64,000 bases of DNA, taken from NCBI RefSeq assembly GCF_029227915.1, contig NC_079877.1, positions 35,181,851-35,245,850 of the forward strand, given 5' to 3'. Made by a program: the position numbers and the translations under genes. The DNA comes from Hydractinia symbiolongicarpus. Lineage: Eukaryota > Cnidaria > Hydrozoa > Anthoathecata > Hydractiniidae. The notes below the pieces were generated by a model. That model saw only the letters and a list, made by a program, of their open reading frames with translations, was not told where the DNA came from and ran no database searches. Shown piece after piece: positions 37,713-52,123 of this stretch (the first letter of the stretch is position 1; each line of letters starts with the position of its first letter).

Positions 37713-39133
37713 AAAACTACAAGTCTCATGCGTTTTAGTGGTGAAAAAATAATTAAAAAAATCGTTCGGGAAATGAGTTTACTCCCTGGGTACTTTCTTT
37801 GTATAATTTTGATTATACGGGCCGAGTCCGGGGTTTCCGGGAAATGGCGGGTTTTAATTTGCCGGCGATTAAACTTCTTTCATTCAGCGTCTCATCAAAA
37901 ATGAAAACATTTTTGAAAACTACAAGTCTCATGCGTTTTAGTGGTGAAAAAAAAAATTAAAAAATCGTTTTGGAAATGAGTTTACTCACAGGGTACTTTC
38001 TTTGTATACATTCGACTATACGGGCCAAGCCCGGGATATACGGGAAATCGCGGGATTTCGTTTGCCGGCGATTAAATCTCTTTTATTAAGCGTCTCATCA
38101 AAAATGAAAACATTTTTGAAAACTGCAAGTCTCATGCGTTTTAGTGGGGAAAAGATAATTTAAAAAATCGTTTTGGAAATGAGTTTACTCACAGGGTACT
38201 TTCTTTGTATACATTCGACTATACGGGCCAAGCACGGGATTTACGGGAAATCGCGGGTTTTCGTTTGCCGGCGATTAAACTTCTTTTATTCAGCGTCTCA
38301 TCAAAAATGAAAACATTTTAGAAAACTACAAGTCTCATGCGTTTTAGTGGTGAAAAAATAATTTTAAAAATCGTTCGGGAAATGAGTTTACTCCCTGGGT
38401 ACTTTCTTTGTATACTTTTGACTATACGGGCCGAGTCCGGGATTTACGGGAAATCGCAGTTTTTCGTTTGCCGGCGATTAAACTTCTTTTATTCAGCGTC
38501 TCATCAAAAATGAAAACATTTTAGAAAACTACAAGTCTCATGCGTTTTAGTGGTGAAAAAATAATTTTAAAAATCGTTCGGGAAATGAGTTTACACCCTG
38601 GGTACTTTCTTTGTATACATTTGACTATACGGGCCAAGCCCGGGATTTACGGGAAATCGCGGGTTTTCGTTTGCCGGCGATTAAACTTCTTTTATTCAGC
38701 GTTTCATCAAAAATGAAAACATTTTTGAAAACTACAAGTCTCATGCGTTTTAGTGGTGAAAAAATAATTTTAAAAATCGTTCGGGAAATGAGTTTACTCC
38801 CTGGGTACTTTCTTTGTATACTTTTGACTATACGGGCCGAGTCCGGGATTTACGGGAAATCGCAGTTTTTCGTTTGCCGGCGATTAAACTTCTTTTATTC
38901 AGCGTCTCATCAAAAATGAAAACATTTTAGAAAACTACAAGTCTCATGCGTTTTAGTGGTGAAAAAATAATTTTAAAAATCGTTCGGGAAATGAGTTTAC
39001 ACCCTGGGTACTTTCTTTGTATACATTTGACTATACGGGCCAAGCCCGGGATTTACGGGAAATCGCGGGTTTTCGTTTGCCGGCGATTAAACTTCTTTTA
39101 TTCAGCGTCTCATCAAAAATGAAAACATTTTTG
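37713..39133 (+). repeat. 7-mer tandem duplication inside block A, copy 1 (1,421 bp)
   Basis: Identical in the stretches compared to 39134-40554, with identity running on to 39168 against 40589. The first mismatches are CATTTTCAAAAAC versus CATTTTTGAAAAC on the left and GAAAAAATAATT versus GAAAAGATAATT on the right. Inside it, an alternation of two monomer types (CATTTTAGAAAAC joined to TTTACTCCC or TTTACACCC) gives a 406-bp sub-repeat. Confidence 0.9.
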
Positions 39134-40554
39134 AAAACTACAAGTCTCATGCGTTTTAGTGGTGAAAAAATAATTAAAAAAATCGTTCGGGAAATGAGTT
39201 TACTCCCTGGGTACTTTCTTTGTATAATTTTGATTATACGGGCCGAGTCCGGGGTTTCCGGGAAATGGCGGGTTTTAATTTGCCGGCGATTAAACTTCTT
39301 TCATTCAGCGTCTCATCAAAAATGAAAACATTTTTGAAAACTACAAGTCTCATGCGTTTTAGTGGTGAAAAAAAAAATTAAAAAATCGTTTTGGAAATGA
39401 GTTTACTCACAGGGTACTTTCTTTGTATACATTCGACTATACGGGCCAAGCCCGGGATATACGGGAAATCGCGGGATTTCGTTTGCCGGCGATTAAATCT
39501 CTTTTATTAAGCGTCTCATCAAAAATGAAAACATTTTTGAAAACTGCAAGTCTCATGCGTTTTAGTGGGGAAAAGATAATTTAAAAAATCGTTTTGGAAA
39601 TGAGTTTACTCACAGGGTACTTTCTTTGTATACATTCGACTATACGGGCCAAGCACGGGATTTACGGGAAATCGCGGGTTTTCGTTTGCCGGCGATTAAA
39701 CTTCTTTTATTCAGCGTCTCATCAAAAATGAAAACATTTTAGAAAACTACAAGTCTCATGCGTTTTAGTGGTGAAAAAATAATTTTAAAAATCGTTCGGG
39801 AAATGAGTTTACTCCCTGGGTACTTTCTTTGTATACTTTTGACTATACGGGCCGAGTCCGGGATTTACGGGAAATCGCAGTTTTTCGTTTGCCGGCGATT
39901 AAACTTCTTTTATTCAGCGTCTCATCAAAAATGAAAACATTTTAGAAAACTACAAGTCTCATGCGTTTTAGTGGTGAAAAAATAATTTTAAAAATCGTTC
40001 GGGAAATGAGTTTACACCCTGGGTACTTTCTTTGTATACATTTGACTATACGGGCCAAGCCCGGGATTTACGGGAAATCGCGGGTTTTCGTTTGCCGGCG
40101 ATTAAACTTCTTTTATTCAGCGTTTCATCAAAAATGAAAACATTTTTGAAAACTACAAGTCTCATGCGTTTTAGTGGTGAAAAAATAATTTTAAAAATCG
40201 TTCGGGAAATGAGTTTACTCCCTGGGTACTTTCTTTGTATACTTTTGACTATACGGGCCGAGTCCGGGATTTACGGGAAATCGCAGTTTTTCGTTTGCCG
40301 GCGATTAAACTTCTTTTATTCAGCGTCTCATCAAAAATGAAAACATTTTAGAAAACTACAAGTCTCATGCGTTTTAGTGGTGAAAAAATAATTTTAAAAA
40401 TCGTTCGGGAAATGAGTTTACACCCTGGGTACTTTCTTTGTATACATTTGACTATACGGGCCAAGCCCGGGATTTACGGGAAATCGCGGGTTTTCGTTTG
40501 CCGGCGATTAAACTTCTTTTATTCAGCGTCTCATCAAAAATGAAAACATTTTTG
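39134..40554 (+). repeat. 7-mer tandem duplication inside block A, copy 2 (1,421 bp)
   Basis: Second copy of the 1,421-bp 7-mer. It preserves the marks TCGCAGTTTTTCG, GCGTTTCATC and AAATCTCTTTTATT. Confidence 0.9.
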
Positions 40555-43500
40555 AAAACTACAAGTCTCATGCGTTTTAGTGGTGAAAAGATAATTTAAA
40601 AAATCGTTTTGGAAATGAGTTTACTCACAGGGTACTTTCTTTGTATACGTTCGACTATACGGGCCAAGCCCGGGATTTACGGGAAATCGCGGGTTTTCGT
40701 TTGCCGGCGATTAAACCACTTTCATTAAGCGTCTCATCAAAAATGAAAACATTTCTGAAAACTACAAGTCTCATGCGTTTTAGTGGTGAAAAAGTAATTA
40801 AAAAAATCGTTTGGGAAATGAGTTTACTCCCTGGGTACTTTCTTTGTATACTTTTGATTATACGGGCCGAGTCCGGGGTTTCCGGGAAATGGCGGGTTTT
40901 AATTTGCCGGCGATTAAACTTCTTTCATTCAGCGTCTCATCAAAAATGAAAACATTTTTGAAAACTACAAGTCTCATGCGTTTTAGTGGTGAAAAAAAAA
41001 TTTAAAAAATCGTTTTGGAAATGAGATTACTCACAGGGTACTTTCTTTGTATACATTCGACTATACGGGCCAAGCCCAGGATATACGGGAAATCGCGGGA
41101 TTTCGTTTGCCGGCGATTAAACCTCTTTTATTAAGCGTCTCATCAAAAATGAAAACATTTTTGAAAACTGCAAGTCTCATGCGTTTTAGTGGTGAAAAGA
41201 TAATTTAAAAAATCGTTTCGGAAATGAGTTTATTCACAGGGTACTTTCTTTGTATACATTCGACTATACGGGCCAAGCACGGGATTTACGGGAAATGGCG
41301 GGTTTTCGTTTGCCGGCGATTAAACTTCTTTTATTCAGCGTCTCATCAAAAATGAAAACATTTTCAAAAACTACAAGTCTCATGGGCTTTAGTGGTGAAA
41401 TAATAATTTAAAAAATCGTTTGGGAAATGAGTTTACTCCCTGGGTACTTTCTTTGTATACTTTTGACTATACGGGCCGAGTCCGGGATTTACGGGAAATG
41501 GCATGTTTTCGTTTGCCGGCGATTAAACTTCTCTTATTCAGCGTCTCATCAAAAATGAAAACATTTTTGAAAACTACAAGTCTCATGCGTTTTAGTGGTG
41601 AAAAAAAAATTTAAAAAATCGTTTTGGAAATGAGATTACTCACAGGGTACTTTTTTGTATACATTCGACTATACGGGCCAAGCCCGGGATATACGGGAAA
41701 TCGCGGGATTTCGTTTGCCGGCGATTAAACCTTTTTTATTAAGCGTCTCATCAAAAATGAAAACATTTTTGAAAACTGCAAGTCTCATGCGTTTTAGTGG
41801 TGAGAAGATAATTTAAAAAATCGTTTTGGAAATGAGTTTACTCACAGGGTACTTTCTTTGTATACATTCGACTATACGGGCCAAGCACGGGATTTACGGG
41901 AAATCGCGGGTTTTCGTTTGCCGGCGATTAAACTTCTTTTATTCAGCGTCTCATCAAAAATGAAAACATTTTCAAAAACTACAAGTCTCATGGGCTTTAT
42001 TGGTGAAATAATAATTTAAAAAATCGTTTGGGAAATGAGTTTACTCCCTGGGTACTTACTTTGTATACTTTTGACTATACGGGCCGAGTCCGGGATTTAC
42101 GGAAATAGCATGTTTTCGTTTGCCGGCGATTAAACTTCTTTTCTTCAGCGTCTCATCAAAAATGAAAACATTTTTGAAAACTACAAGTCTCATGCGATTT
42201 AGTGGTGAAAAAATAATTTTAAAAATCGTTCGAGAAATGAGTTTACACCCTGGGTACTTTCTTTGTATACATTCGACTATACGGGCCAAGCCCGGGATTT
42301 ACGGGAAATCGCGGGTTTTCGTTTGCCGGCGATTAAACTTCTTTTATTCAGCGTCTCATCAAAAATGAAAACATTTTTAAAAACTACAAGTCTCATGGGC
42401 TTTAGTGGTGAAATAATAATTTAAAAAATCGTTTGGGAAATGAGTTTACTCCCTGGGTACTTTCTTTGTATACTTTTGACTATACGGGCCGAGTCCGGGA
42501 TTTACGGGAAATGGCATGTTTTCGTTTGCCGGCGATTAAACTTCTCTTATTCAACGTCTCATCAAAAATGAAAACATTTTTGAAAACTACAAGTCTCATG
42601 CGTTTTAGTGGTGAAAAAAAAATTTAAAAAATCGTTTTGGAAATAAGATTACTCACAGGGTACTTTCTTTGTATACATTCGACATTACGGGCCAAACCCG
42701 GGATATACGGGAAATCGCGGGATTTCGTTTGCCGGCGATTAAACCTCTTTTATTAAGCGTCTCATCAAAAATGAAAACATTTTTGAAAACTGCAAGTCTC
42801 ATGCGTTTTAGTGGTGAAAAGATAATTTAAAAAATCGTTTTGGAAATGAGTTTACTCACAGGGTACTTTCTTTGTATACATTCGACTATACCGGCCAAGC
42901 ACGGGATTTACGGGAAATCGCGGGTTTTCGTTTGCCGGCGATTAAACTTCTTTTATTCAGCGTCTCATCAAAAATGAAAACATTTTCAAAAACTACAAGT
43001 CTCATGGGCTTTATTGGTGAAATAATAATTTAAAAAATCGTTTGGGAAATGAGTTTACTCCCTGGGTACTTTCTTTGTATACTTTTGACTATACGGGCCG
43101 AGTCCCGGATTTACGGGAAATAGCATGTTTTCGTTTGCCGGCGATTAAACTTCTTTTATTCAGCGTCTCATCAAAAATGAAAACATTTTTGAAAACTACA
43201 AGTCTCATGCGTTTTAGTGGTGAAAAAATAATTTTAAAAATCGTTCGAGAAATGAGTTTACACCCTGGGTACTTTCTTTGGATACATTCGACTATACGGG
43301 CCAAGCCCGGGATTTACGGGAAATCGCGGGTTTTCGTTTGCCGGCGATTAAACTTCTTTTATTCAGCGTCTCATCAAAAATGAAAACATTTTTGAAAACT
43401 ACAAGTCACGTGCGTTTTAGTGGTGAAAAAATAATTTAAAAATTCGTTCGGGAAATGAGTTTACTCACTGGGTACTTTCCTTGTATACTTTTGACTATAC

Positions 43501-46500
43501 GGGCCGAGTCCGGGATTTACGGGAAATCGCGGGTTTTCTTTTGCCGGCGATTAAACTTCTTTTATTCAGCGTCTCATCAAAAATGAAAACATTTTTAAAA
43601 ACTGCAAGTCTCATGGGCTTTAGTGGTGAAATAATAATTTGAAAAATCGTTTGGGAAATGAGTATACACCCTGGGTACTTTCTTTGTATTCTTTTGACTA
43701 TACGGGCCGAGTCCGGGATTTACGAGAAATCGCAGGTTTTCGTTTGCCGGCGATTAAACTTCTTTCATTCAGCGTCTCATCAAAAATGAAAACATTTTTG
43801 AAAACTACAAGTCTCATGCGTTTTAGTGGTCAAAAAATAATTTAAAAAATCGTTCGGGAAATGAGTTTACTCCCTGGGTACTTTCTTTGTATACTTTTGA
43901 TTATACGGGCCGAGTCCGGGGTTTACGGGAAATCGCGGGTTTTCTTTTGCCGGCGATTAAACTTCTTTTATTCAGCGTCTCATCAAAAATGAAAACATTT
44001 TTAAAAACTGCAAGTCTCATGGGCTTTAGTGGTGAAATAATAATTTGAAAAATCGTTCGGGAAATGAGTATACACCCTGGGTACTTTCTTTGTATTCTTT
44101 TGACTATACGGGCCGAGTCCGGGATTTACGAGAAATCGCAGGTTTTCGTTTGCCGGCGATTAAACTTCTTTCATTCAGCGTCTCATCAAAAATGAAAACA
44201 TTTTTGAAAACTACAAGTCTCATGCGTTTTAGTGGTCAAAAAATAATTTAAAAAATCGTTCGGGAAATGAGTTTACTCCCTGGGTACTTTCTTTGTATAC
44301 TTTTGATTATACGGGCCGAGTCCGGGGTTTCCGGGAAATGGCGGGTTTTAGTTTGCCGGCGATTAAACTTCTTTTATTCAGCGTCTCATCAAAAATGAAA
44401 ACATTTTTGAAAACTGCAAGTCTCATGCGTTTTAGTGGTGAAAAAAAAATTTAAAAAATCGTTTTGGAAATGAGATTACTCACAGGGTACTTTCTTTGTA
44501 TACATTCGACTATACGGGCCAAGCCCGGGATATACGGGAAATCGCGGGATTTCGTTTGCCGGCGATTAAACCTCTTTTATTAAGCGTCTCATCAAAAATG
44601 AAAACATTTTTGAAAACTGCAAGTCTCATGCGTTTTAGTGGTGAAAAGATAATTTAAAAAATCGTTTTGGAAATGAGTTTACTCACAGGGTACTTTCTTT
44701 GTATACATTCGACTATACGGGCCAAGCACGGGATTTACGGGAAATAGCATGTTTTCGTTTGCCGGCGATTAAACTTCTTTTATTCAGCGTCTCATCAAAA
44801 ATGAAAACATTTTCAAAAACTACAAGTCTCATGGGCTTTATTGGTGAAATAATAATTTAAAAAATCGTTTGGGAAATGCGTTTACTCCCTGGGTACTTTC
44901 TTTGTATACTTTTGACTATACGGGCCAAGCCCGGGATTTACGGGAAATCGCGGGTTTTCGTTTGCCGGCGATTAAACTTCTTTTATTCAGCGTCTCATCA
45001 AAAATGAAAACATTTTTGAAAACTACAAGTCTCATGCGTTTTAGTGGTGAAAAAATAATTTAAAAATTCGTTCGGGAAATGAGTTTACTCACTGGGTACT
45101 TTCCTTGTATACTTTTGACTATACGGGCCGAGTCCGGGATTTACGGGAAATCGCGGGTTTTCTTTTGCCGGCGATTAAACTTCTTTTATTCAGCGTCTCA
45201 TCAAAAATGAAAACATTTTTAAAAACTGCAAGTCTCATGGGCTTTAGTGGTGAAATAATAATTTAAAAAATCGTTCGGGAAATGAGTTTACACCCTGGGT
45301 ACTTTCTTTGTATACATTCGACTATACGGGCCAAGCCCGGGATTTACGGGAAATCGCGGGTTTTCGTTTGCCGGCGATTAAACTTCTTTTATTCAGCGTC
45401 TCATCAAAAATGAAAACATTTTTGAAAACTACAAGTCTCATGCGTTTTAGTGGTGAAAAAATAATTTAAAAATTCGTTCGGGAAATGAGTTTACTCACTG
45501 GGTACTTTCCTTGTATACTTTTGACTATACGGGCCGAGTCCGGGATTTACGGGAAATCGCGGGTTTTCTTTTGCCGGCGATTAAACTTCTTTTATTCAGC
45601 GTCTCATCAAAAATGAAAACATTTTTAAAAACTGCAAGTCTCATGGGCTTTAGTGGTGAAATAATAATTTAAAAAATCGTTCGGGAAATGAGTATACACC
45701 CTGGGTACTTTCTTTGTATTCTTTTGACTATACGGGCCGAGTTCGGGATTTACGAGAAATCGCAGGTTCTCGTTTGCCGGCGATTAAACTTCTTTCATTC
45801 AGCGTCTCATCAAAAATGAAAACATTTTTGAAAACTACAAGTCTCATGCGTTTTAGTGGTCAAAAAATAATTTAAAAAATCGTTCGGGAAATGAGTTTAC
45901 TCCCTGGGTACTTTCTTTGTATACTTTTGATTATACGGGCCGAGTCCGGGGTTTCCGGGAAATGGCGGGTTTTAGTTTGCCGGCGATTAAACTTCTTTTA
46001 TTCAGCGTCTCATCAAAAATGAAAACATTTTTGAAAACTGCAAGTCTCATGCGTTTTAGTGGTGAAAAAAAATTGAAAAAATCGTTTTGGAAATGAGTTT
46101 ATTCACAGGGTACTTTCTTTTTATACATTCGACTATACGGGCCAAGCCCGGGATATACGGGAAATCGCGGGATTTCGTTTGCCGGCGATTAAACCTCTTT
46201 TATTAAGCGTCTCATCAAAAATGAAAACATTTTTGAAAACTACAAGTCTCATGGGCTTTAGTGGTGAAATAATAATTTAAAAAATCGTTTGGGAAATGAG
46301 TTTACTCCCTGGGTACTTTCTTTGTATACTTTTGACTATACGGGCCGAGTCCGGGATTTACGGGAAATCGCAGGTTTTCGTTTGCCGGCGATTAAACTTC
46401 TTTTATTCAGCGTCTCAACAAAAACGAAAACATTTTTGAAAACTACAAGTCTCATGCGTTTTAGTGGTGAAAAAATAATTTAAAAAATCGTTCGGGAAAT

Positions 46501-49281
46501 GAGTTTACACCCTGGGTACTTTCTTTGTATACATTCGACTATACGAGCCAAGCCCGGGATTTACGGGAAATCGCGGGTTTTCGTTTGCCGGCGATTAAAC
46601 TTCTTTTATTCAGCGTCTCAGCAAAAATGAAAACATTTTTGAAAACTACAAGTCTCATGCGTTTTAGTGGTGAAAAGATAATTTAAAAAATCGTTTTGGA
46701 AATGAGTTTACTCACAGGGTACTTTCTTTGTATACATTCGACTATACGGGCCAAGCACGGGATTTACGGGAAATCGCGGGTTTTCGTTTGCCGGCGATTA
46801 AACTTCTTTTATTCAGCGTCTCATCAAAAATGAAAACATTTTAAAAAACTACAAGTCTCATGGGCTTTATTGGTGAAATAATAATTTAAAAAATCGTTTG
46901 GGAAATGAGTTTACTCCCTGGGTACTTTCTTTGTATACTTTTGACTATACGGGCCGAGTCCGGGATTTACGGGAAATCGCTGGTTTTCTTTTGCCAGCGA
47001 TTAAACTTCTTTTATTCAGCGTCTCATCAAAAATGAAAACATTTTTAAAAACTGCAAGTCTCATGGGCTTTAGTGGTGAAATAATAATTTAAAAAATCGT
47101 TCGGGAAATGAGTATACACCCTGGGTACTTTCTTTGTATACTTTTGACTATACGGGCTGAGTCCGGGATTTACGAGAAATCGCAGGTTTTCGTTTGCCGG
47201 CGATTAAACTTCTTTCATTCAGCGTCTCATCAAAAATGAAAACATTTTTGAAAACTACAAGTCTCATGCGTTTTAGTGGTGAAAAAATAATTTAAAAATT
47301 CGTTCGGGAAATGAGTTTACTCACTGGGTACTTTCCTTGTATACTTTTGACTATACGGGCCGAGTCCGGGATTTACGGGAAATCGCGGGCTTTCGTTTGC
47401 CGGCGATTAAACTTCTTTTATTCAGCGTCTCATTAAAAATGAAAACATTTTTGAAAACTACAAGTCTCATGCGTTTTAGTGGTGAAAAAAAAAATTTAAA
47501 AAATCGTTTTGGAATTGAGATTACTTACAGGGTACTTTCTTTGTATACATTCGACTATACGGGCCAAGCCCGGGATATACGGGAAATCGCGGGATTTCGT
47601 TTGCCGGCGATTAAACCTCTTTTATTAAGCGTCTCATCAAAAATGAAAACATTTTTGAAAACTGCAAGTCTCATGCGTTTTAGTGGTGAAAAGATAATTT
47701 AAAAAATCGTTTCGGAAATGAGTTTACTCACAGGGTACTTTCTTTGTATACATTCGACTATACGGGCCAAGCACGGGATTTACGGGAAATGGCGGGTTTT
47801 CGTTTGCCGGCGATTAAACTTCTTTTATTCAGCGTCTCATCAAAAATGAAAACATTTTCAAAAACTACAAGTCTCATGGGCTTTAGTGGTGAAATAATAA
47901 TTTAAAACATCGTTTGGGAAATGAGTTTACTCCCTGGGTACTTTCTTTGTATACTTTTGACTATACGGGCCAAGCCCGGGATATACGGGAAATCGCGGGT
48001 TTTCGTTTGCCGGCGATTAAACTTCTTTTATTCAGCGTCTCATCAAAAATGAAAACATTTTTGAAAACTACAAGTCTCATGCGTTTTAGTGGTGAAAAAA
48101 TAATTTAAAAATTCGTTCGGGAAATGAGTTTACTCACTGGGTACTTTCCTTGTATACTTTTGACTATACGGGCCGAGTCCGGGATTTACGGGAAATCGCG
48201 GGCTTTCGTTTGCCGGCGATTAAACTTCTTTTATTCAGCGTCTCATCAAAAATGAAAACATTTTTGAAAACTACAAGTCTCATGCGTTTTAGTGGTGAAA
48301 AAAAAATTTAAAAAATCGTTTTGGAATTGAGATTACTTACAGGGTACTTTCTTTGTATACATTCGACTATACGGGCCAAGCCCGGGATATACGGGAAATC
48401 GCGGGATTTCGTTTGCCGGCGATTAAACCTCTTTTATTAAGCGTCTCATCAAAAATGAAAACATTTTTGAAAACTGCAAGTCTCATGCGTTTTAGTGGTG
48501 AAAAGATAATTTAAAAAATCGTTTCGGAAATGAGTTTACTCACAGGGTACTTTCTTTGTATACATTCGACTATACGGGCCAAGCACGGGATTTACGGGAA
48601 ATGGCGGGTTTTCGTTTGCCGGCGATTAAACTTCTTTTATTCAGCGTCTCATCAAAAATGAAAACATTTTCAAAAACTACAAGTCTCATGGGCGTTAGTG
48701 GTGAAATAATAATTTAAAAAATCGTTTGGGAAATGAGTTTACTCCCTGGGTACTTTCTTTGTATACTTTTGACTATACGGGCCGAGTCCGGGATTTACGG
48801 GAAATGGCATGTTTTCGTTTGCCGGCGATTAAACTTCTCTTATTCAGCGTCTCATCAAAAATGAAAACATTTTTGAAAACTACAAGTCTCATGCGTTTTT
48901 GTGGTGAAAAAAAAATTTAAAAAATCGTTTTGGAAATGAGATTACTCACAGGGTACTTTCTTTGTATACATTCGACTATACGGGCCAAGCCCGGGATATA
49001 CGGGAAATCGCGGGATTTCGTTTGCCGGCGATTAAACCTCTTTTATTAAGCGTCTCATCAAAAATGAAAACATTTTTGAAAACTGCAAGTCTCATGCGTT
49101 TTAGTGGTGAAAAGATAATTTAAAAAATCGTTTTGGAAATGAGTTTACTCACAGGGTACTTTCTTTGTATACATTCGACTATACGGGCCAAGCACGGGAT
49201 TTACGGGAAATCGCGGGTTTTCGTTTGCCGGCGATTAAACTTCTTTTATTCAGCGTCTCATCAAAAATGAAAACATTTTCA

Positions 49282-50702
49282 AAAACTACAAGTCTCATGC
49301 GTTTTAGTGGTGAAAAAATAATTAAAAAAATCGTTCGGGAAATGAGTTTACTCCCTGGGTACTTTCTTTGTATAATTTTGATTATACGGGCCGAGTCCGG
49401 GGTTTCCGGGAAATGGCGGGTTTTAATTTGCCGGCGATTAAACTTCTTTCATTCAGCGTCTCATCAAAAATGAAAACATTTTTGAAAACTACAAGTCTCA
49501 TGCGTTTTAGTGGTGAAAAAAAAAATTAAAAAATCGTTTTGGAAATGAGTTTACTCACAGGGTACTTTCTTTGTATACATTCGACTATACGGGCCAAGCC
49601 CGGGATATACGGGAAATCGCGGGATTTCGTTTGCCGGCGATTAAATCTCTTTTATTAAGCGTCTCATCAAAAATGAAAACATTTTTGAAAACTGCAAGTC
49701 TCATGCGTTTTAGTGGGGAAAAGATAATTTAAAAAATCGTTTTGGAAATGAGTTTACTCACAGGGTACTTTCTTTGTATACATTCGACTATACGGGCCAA
49801 GCACGGGATTTACGGGAAATCGCGGGTTTTCGTTTGCCGGCGATTAAACTTCTTTTATTCAGCGTCTCATCAAAAATGAAAACATTTTAGAAAACTACAA
49901 GTCTCATGCGTTTTAGTGGTGAAAAAATAATTTTAAAAATCGTTCGGGAAATGAGTTTACTCCCTGGGTACTTTCTTTGTATACTTTTGACTATACGGGC
50001 CGAGTCCGGGATTTACGGGAAATCGCAGTTTTTCGTTTGCCGGCGATTAAACTTCTTTTATTCAGCGTCTCATCAAAAATGAAAACATTTTAGAAAACTA
50101 CAAGTCTCATGCGTTTTAGTGGTGAAAAAATAATTTTAAAAATCGTTCGGGAAATGAGTTTACACCCTGGGTACTTTCTTTGTATACATTTGACTATACG
50201 GGCCAAGCCCGGGATTTACGGGAAATCGCGGGTTTTCGTTTGCCGGCGATTAAACTTCTTTTATTCAGCGTTTCATCAAAAATGAAAACATTTTTGAAAA
50301 CTACAAGTCTCATGCGTTTTAGTGGTGAAAAAATAATTTTAAAAATCGTTCGGGAAATGAGTTTACTCCCTGGGTACTTTCTTTGTATACTTTTGACTAT
50401 ACGGGCCGAGTCCGGGATTTACGGGAAATCGCAGTTTTTCGTTTGCCGGCGATTAAACTTCTTTTATTCAGCGTCTCATCAAAAATGAAAACATTTTAGA
50501 AAACTACAAGTCTCATGCGTTTTAGTGGTGAAAAAATAATTTTAAAAATCGTTCGGGAAATGAGTTTACACCCTGGGTACTTTCTTTGTATACATTTGAC
50601 TATACGGGCCAAGCCCGGGATTTACGGGAAATCGCGGGTTTTCGTTTGCCGGCGATTAAACTTCTTTTATTCAGCGTCTCATCAAAAATGAAAACATTTT
50701 TG
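49282..50702 (+). repeat. 7-mer tandem duplication inside block B, copy 1 (1,421 bp)
   Basis: Counterpart of 37713-39133, exactly 11,569 bp downstream. Its presence shows that the 7-mer duplication came before the 11.57 kb duplication. Confidence 0.9.
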
Positions 50703-52123
50703 AAAACTACAAGTCTCATGCGTTTTAGTGGTGAAAAAATAATTAAAAAAATCGTTCGGGAAATGAGTTTACTCCCTGGGTACTTTCTTTGTATAATTTT
50801 GATTATACGGGCCGAGTCCGGGGTTTCCGGGAAATGGCGGGTTTTAATTTGCCGGCGATTAAACTTCTTTCATTCAGCGTCTCATCAAAAATGAAAACAT
50901 TTTTGAAAACTACAAGTCTCATGCGTTTTAGTGGTGAAAAAAAAAATTAAAAAATCGTTTTGGAAATGAGTTTACTCACAGGGTACTTTCTTTGTATACA
51001 TTCGACTATACGGGCCAAGCCCGGGATATACGGGAAATCGCGGGATTTCGTTTGCCGGCGATTAAATCTCTTTTATTAAGCGTCTCATCAAAAATGAAAA
51101 CATTTTTGAAAACTGCAAGTCTCATGCGTTTTAGTGGGGAAAAGATAATTTAAAAAATCGTTTTGGAAATGAGTTTACTCACAGGGTACTTTCTTTGTAT
51201 ACATTCGACTATACGGGCCAAGCACGGGATTTACGGGAAATCGCGGGTTTTCGTTTGCCGGCGATTAAACTTCTTTTATTCAGCGTCTCATCAAAAATGA
51301 AAACATTTTAGAAAACTACAAGTCTCATGCGTTTTAGTGGTGAAAAAATAATTTTAAAAATCGTTCGGGAAATGAGTTTACTCCCTGGGTACTTTCTTTG
51401 TATACTTTTGACTATACGGGCCGAGTCCGGGATTTACGGGAAATCGCAGTTTTTCGTTTGCCGGCGATTAAACTTCTTTTATTCAGCGTCTCATCAAAAA
51501 TGAAAACATTTTAGAAAACTACAAGTCTCATGCGTTTTAGTGGTGAAAAAATAATTTTAAAAATCGTTCGGGAAATGAGTTTACACCCTGGGTACTTTCT
51601 TTGTATACATTTGACTATACGGGCCAAGCCCGGGATTTACGGGAAATCGCGGGTTTTCGTTTGCCGGCGATTAAACTTCTTTTATTCAGCGTTTCATCAA
51701 AAATGAAAACATTTTTGAAAACTACAAGTCTCATGCGTTTTAGTGGTGAAAAAATAATTTTAAAAATCGTTCGGGAAATGAGTTTACTCCCTGGGTACTT
51801 TCTTTGTATACTTTTGACTATACGGGCCGAGTCCGGGATTTACGGGAAATCGCAGTTTTTCGTTTGCCGGCGATTAAACTTCTTTTATTCAGCGTCTCAT
51901 CAAAAATGAAAACATTTTAGAAAACTACAAGTCTCATGCGTTTTAGTGGTGAAAAAATAATTTTAAAAATCGTTCGGGAAATGAGTTTACACCCTGGGTA
52001 CTTTCTTTGTATACATTTGACTATACGGGCCAAGCCCGGGATTTACGGGAAATCGCGGGTTTTCGTTTGCCGGCGATTAAACTTCTTTTATTCAGCGTCT
52101 CATCAAAAATGAAAACATTTTTG
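50703..52123 (+). repeat. 7-mer tandem duplication inside block B, copy 2 (1,421 bp)
   Basis: Counterpart of 39134-40554 in block B, making four copies of this 7-mer in the window. Confidence 0.9.

Larger units (their letters stand above)
35648..47216 (+). repeat. 11,569-bp higher-order block, copy A (57 monomers)
   Basis: The following 11,569 bp repeat this block with a constant offset. The length is 57 x 203 - 2; the deficit is accounted for by three 1-bp deletions (near 41651, 42102 and 46069) and one 1-bp insertion (near 35920), all shared by both copies. The left limit is the first matched base after TTCTTTT (35641-35647) versus TTCTTTC (47210-47216). Every rare private base I compared is the same in both copies. 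Confidence 0.93.
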
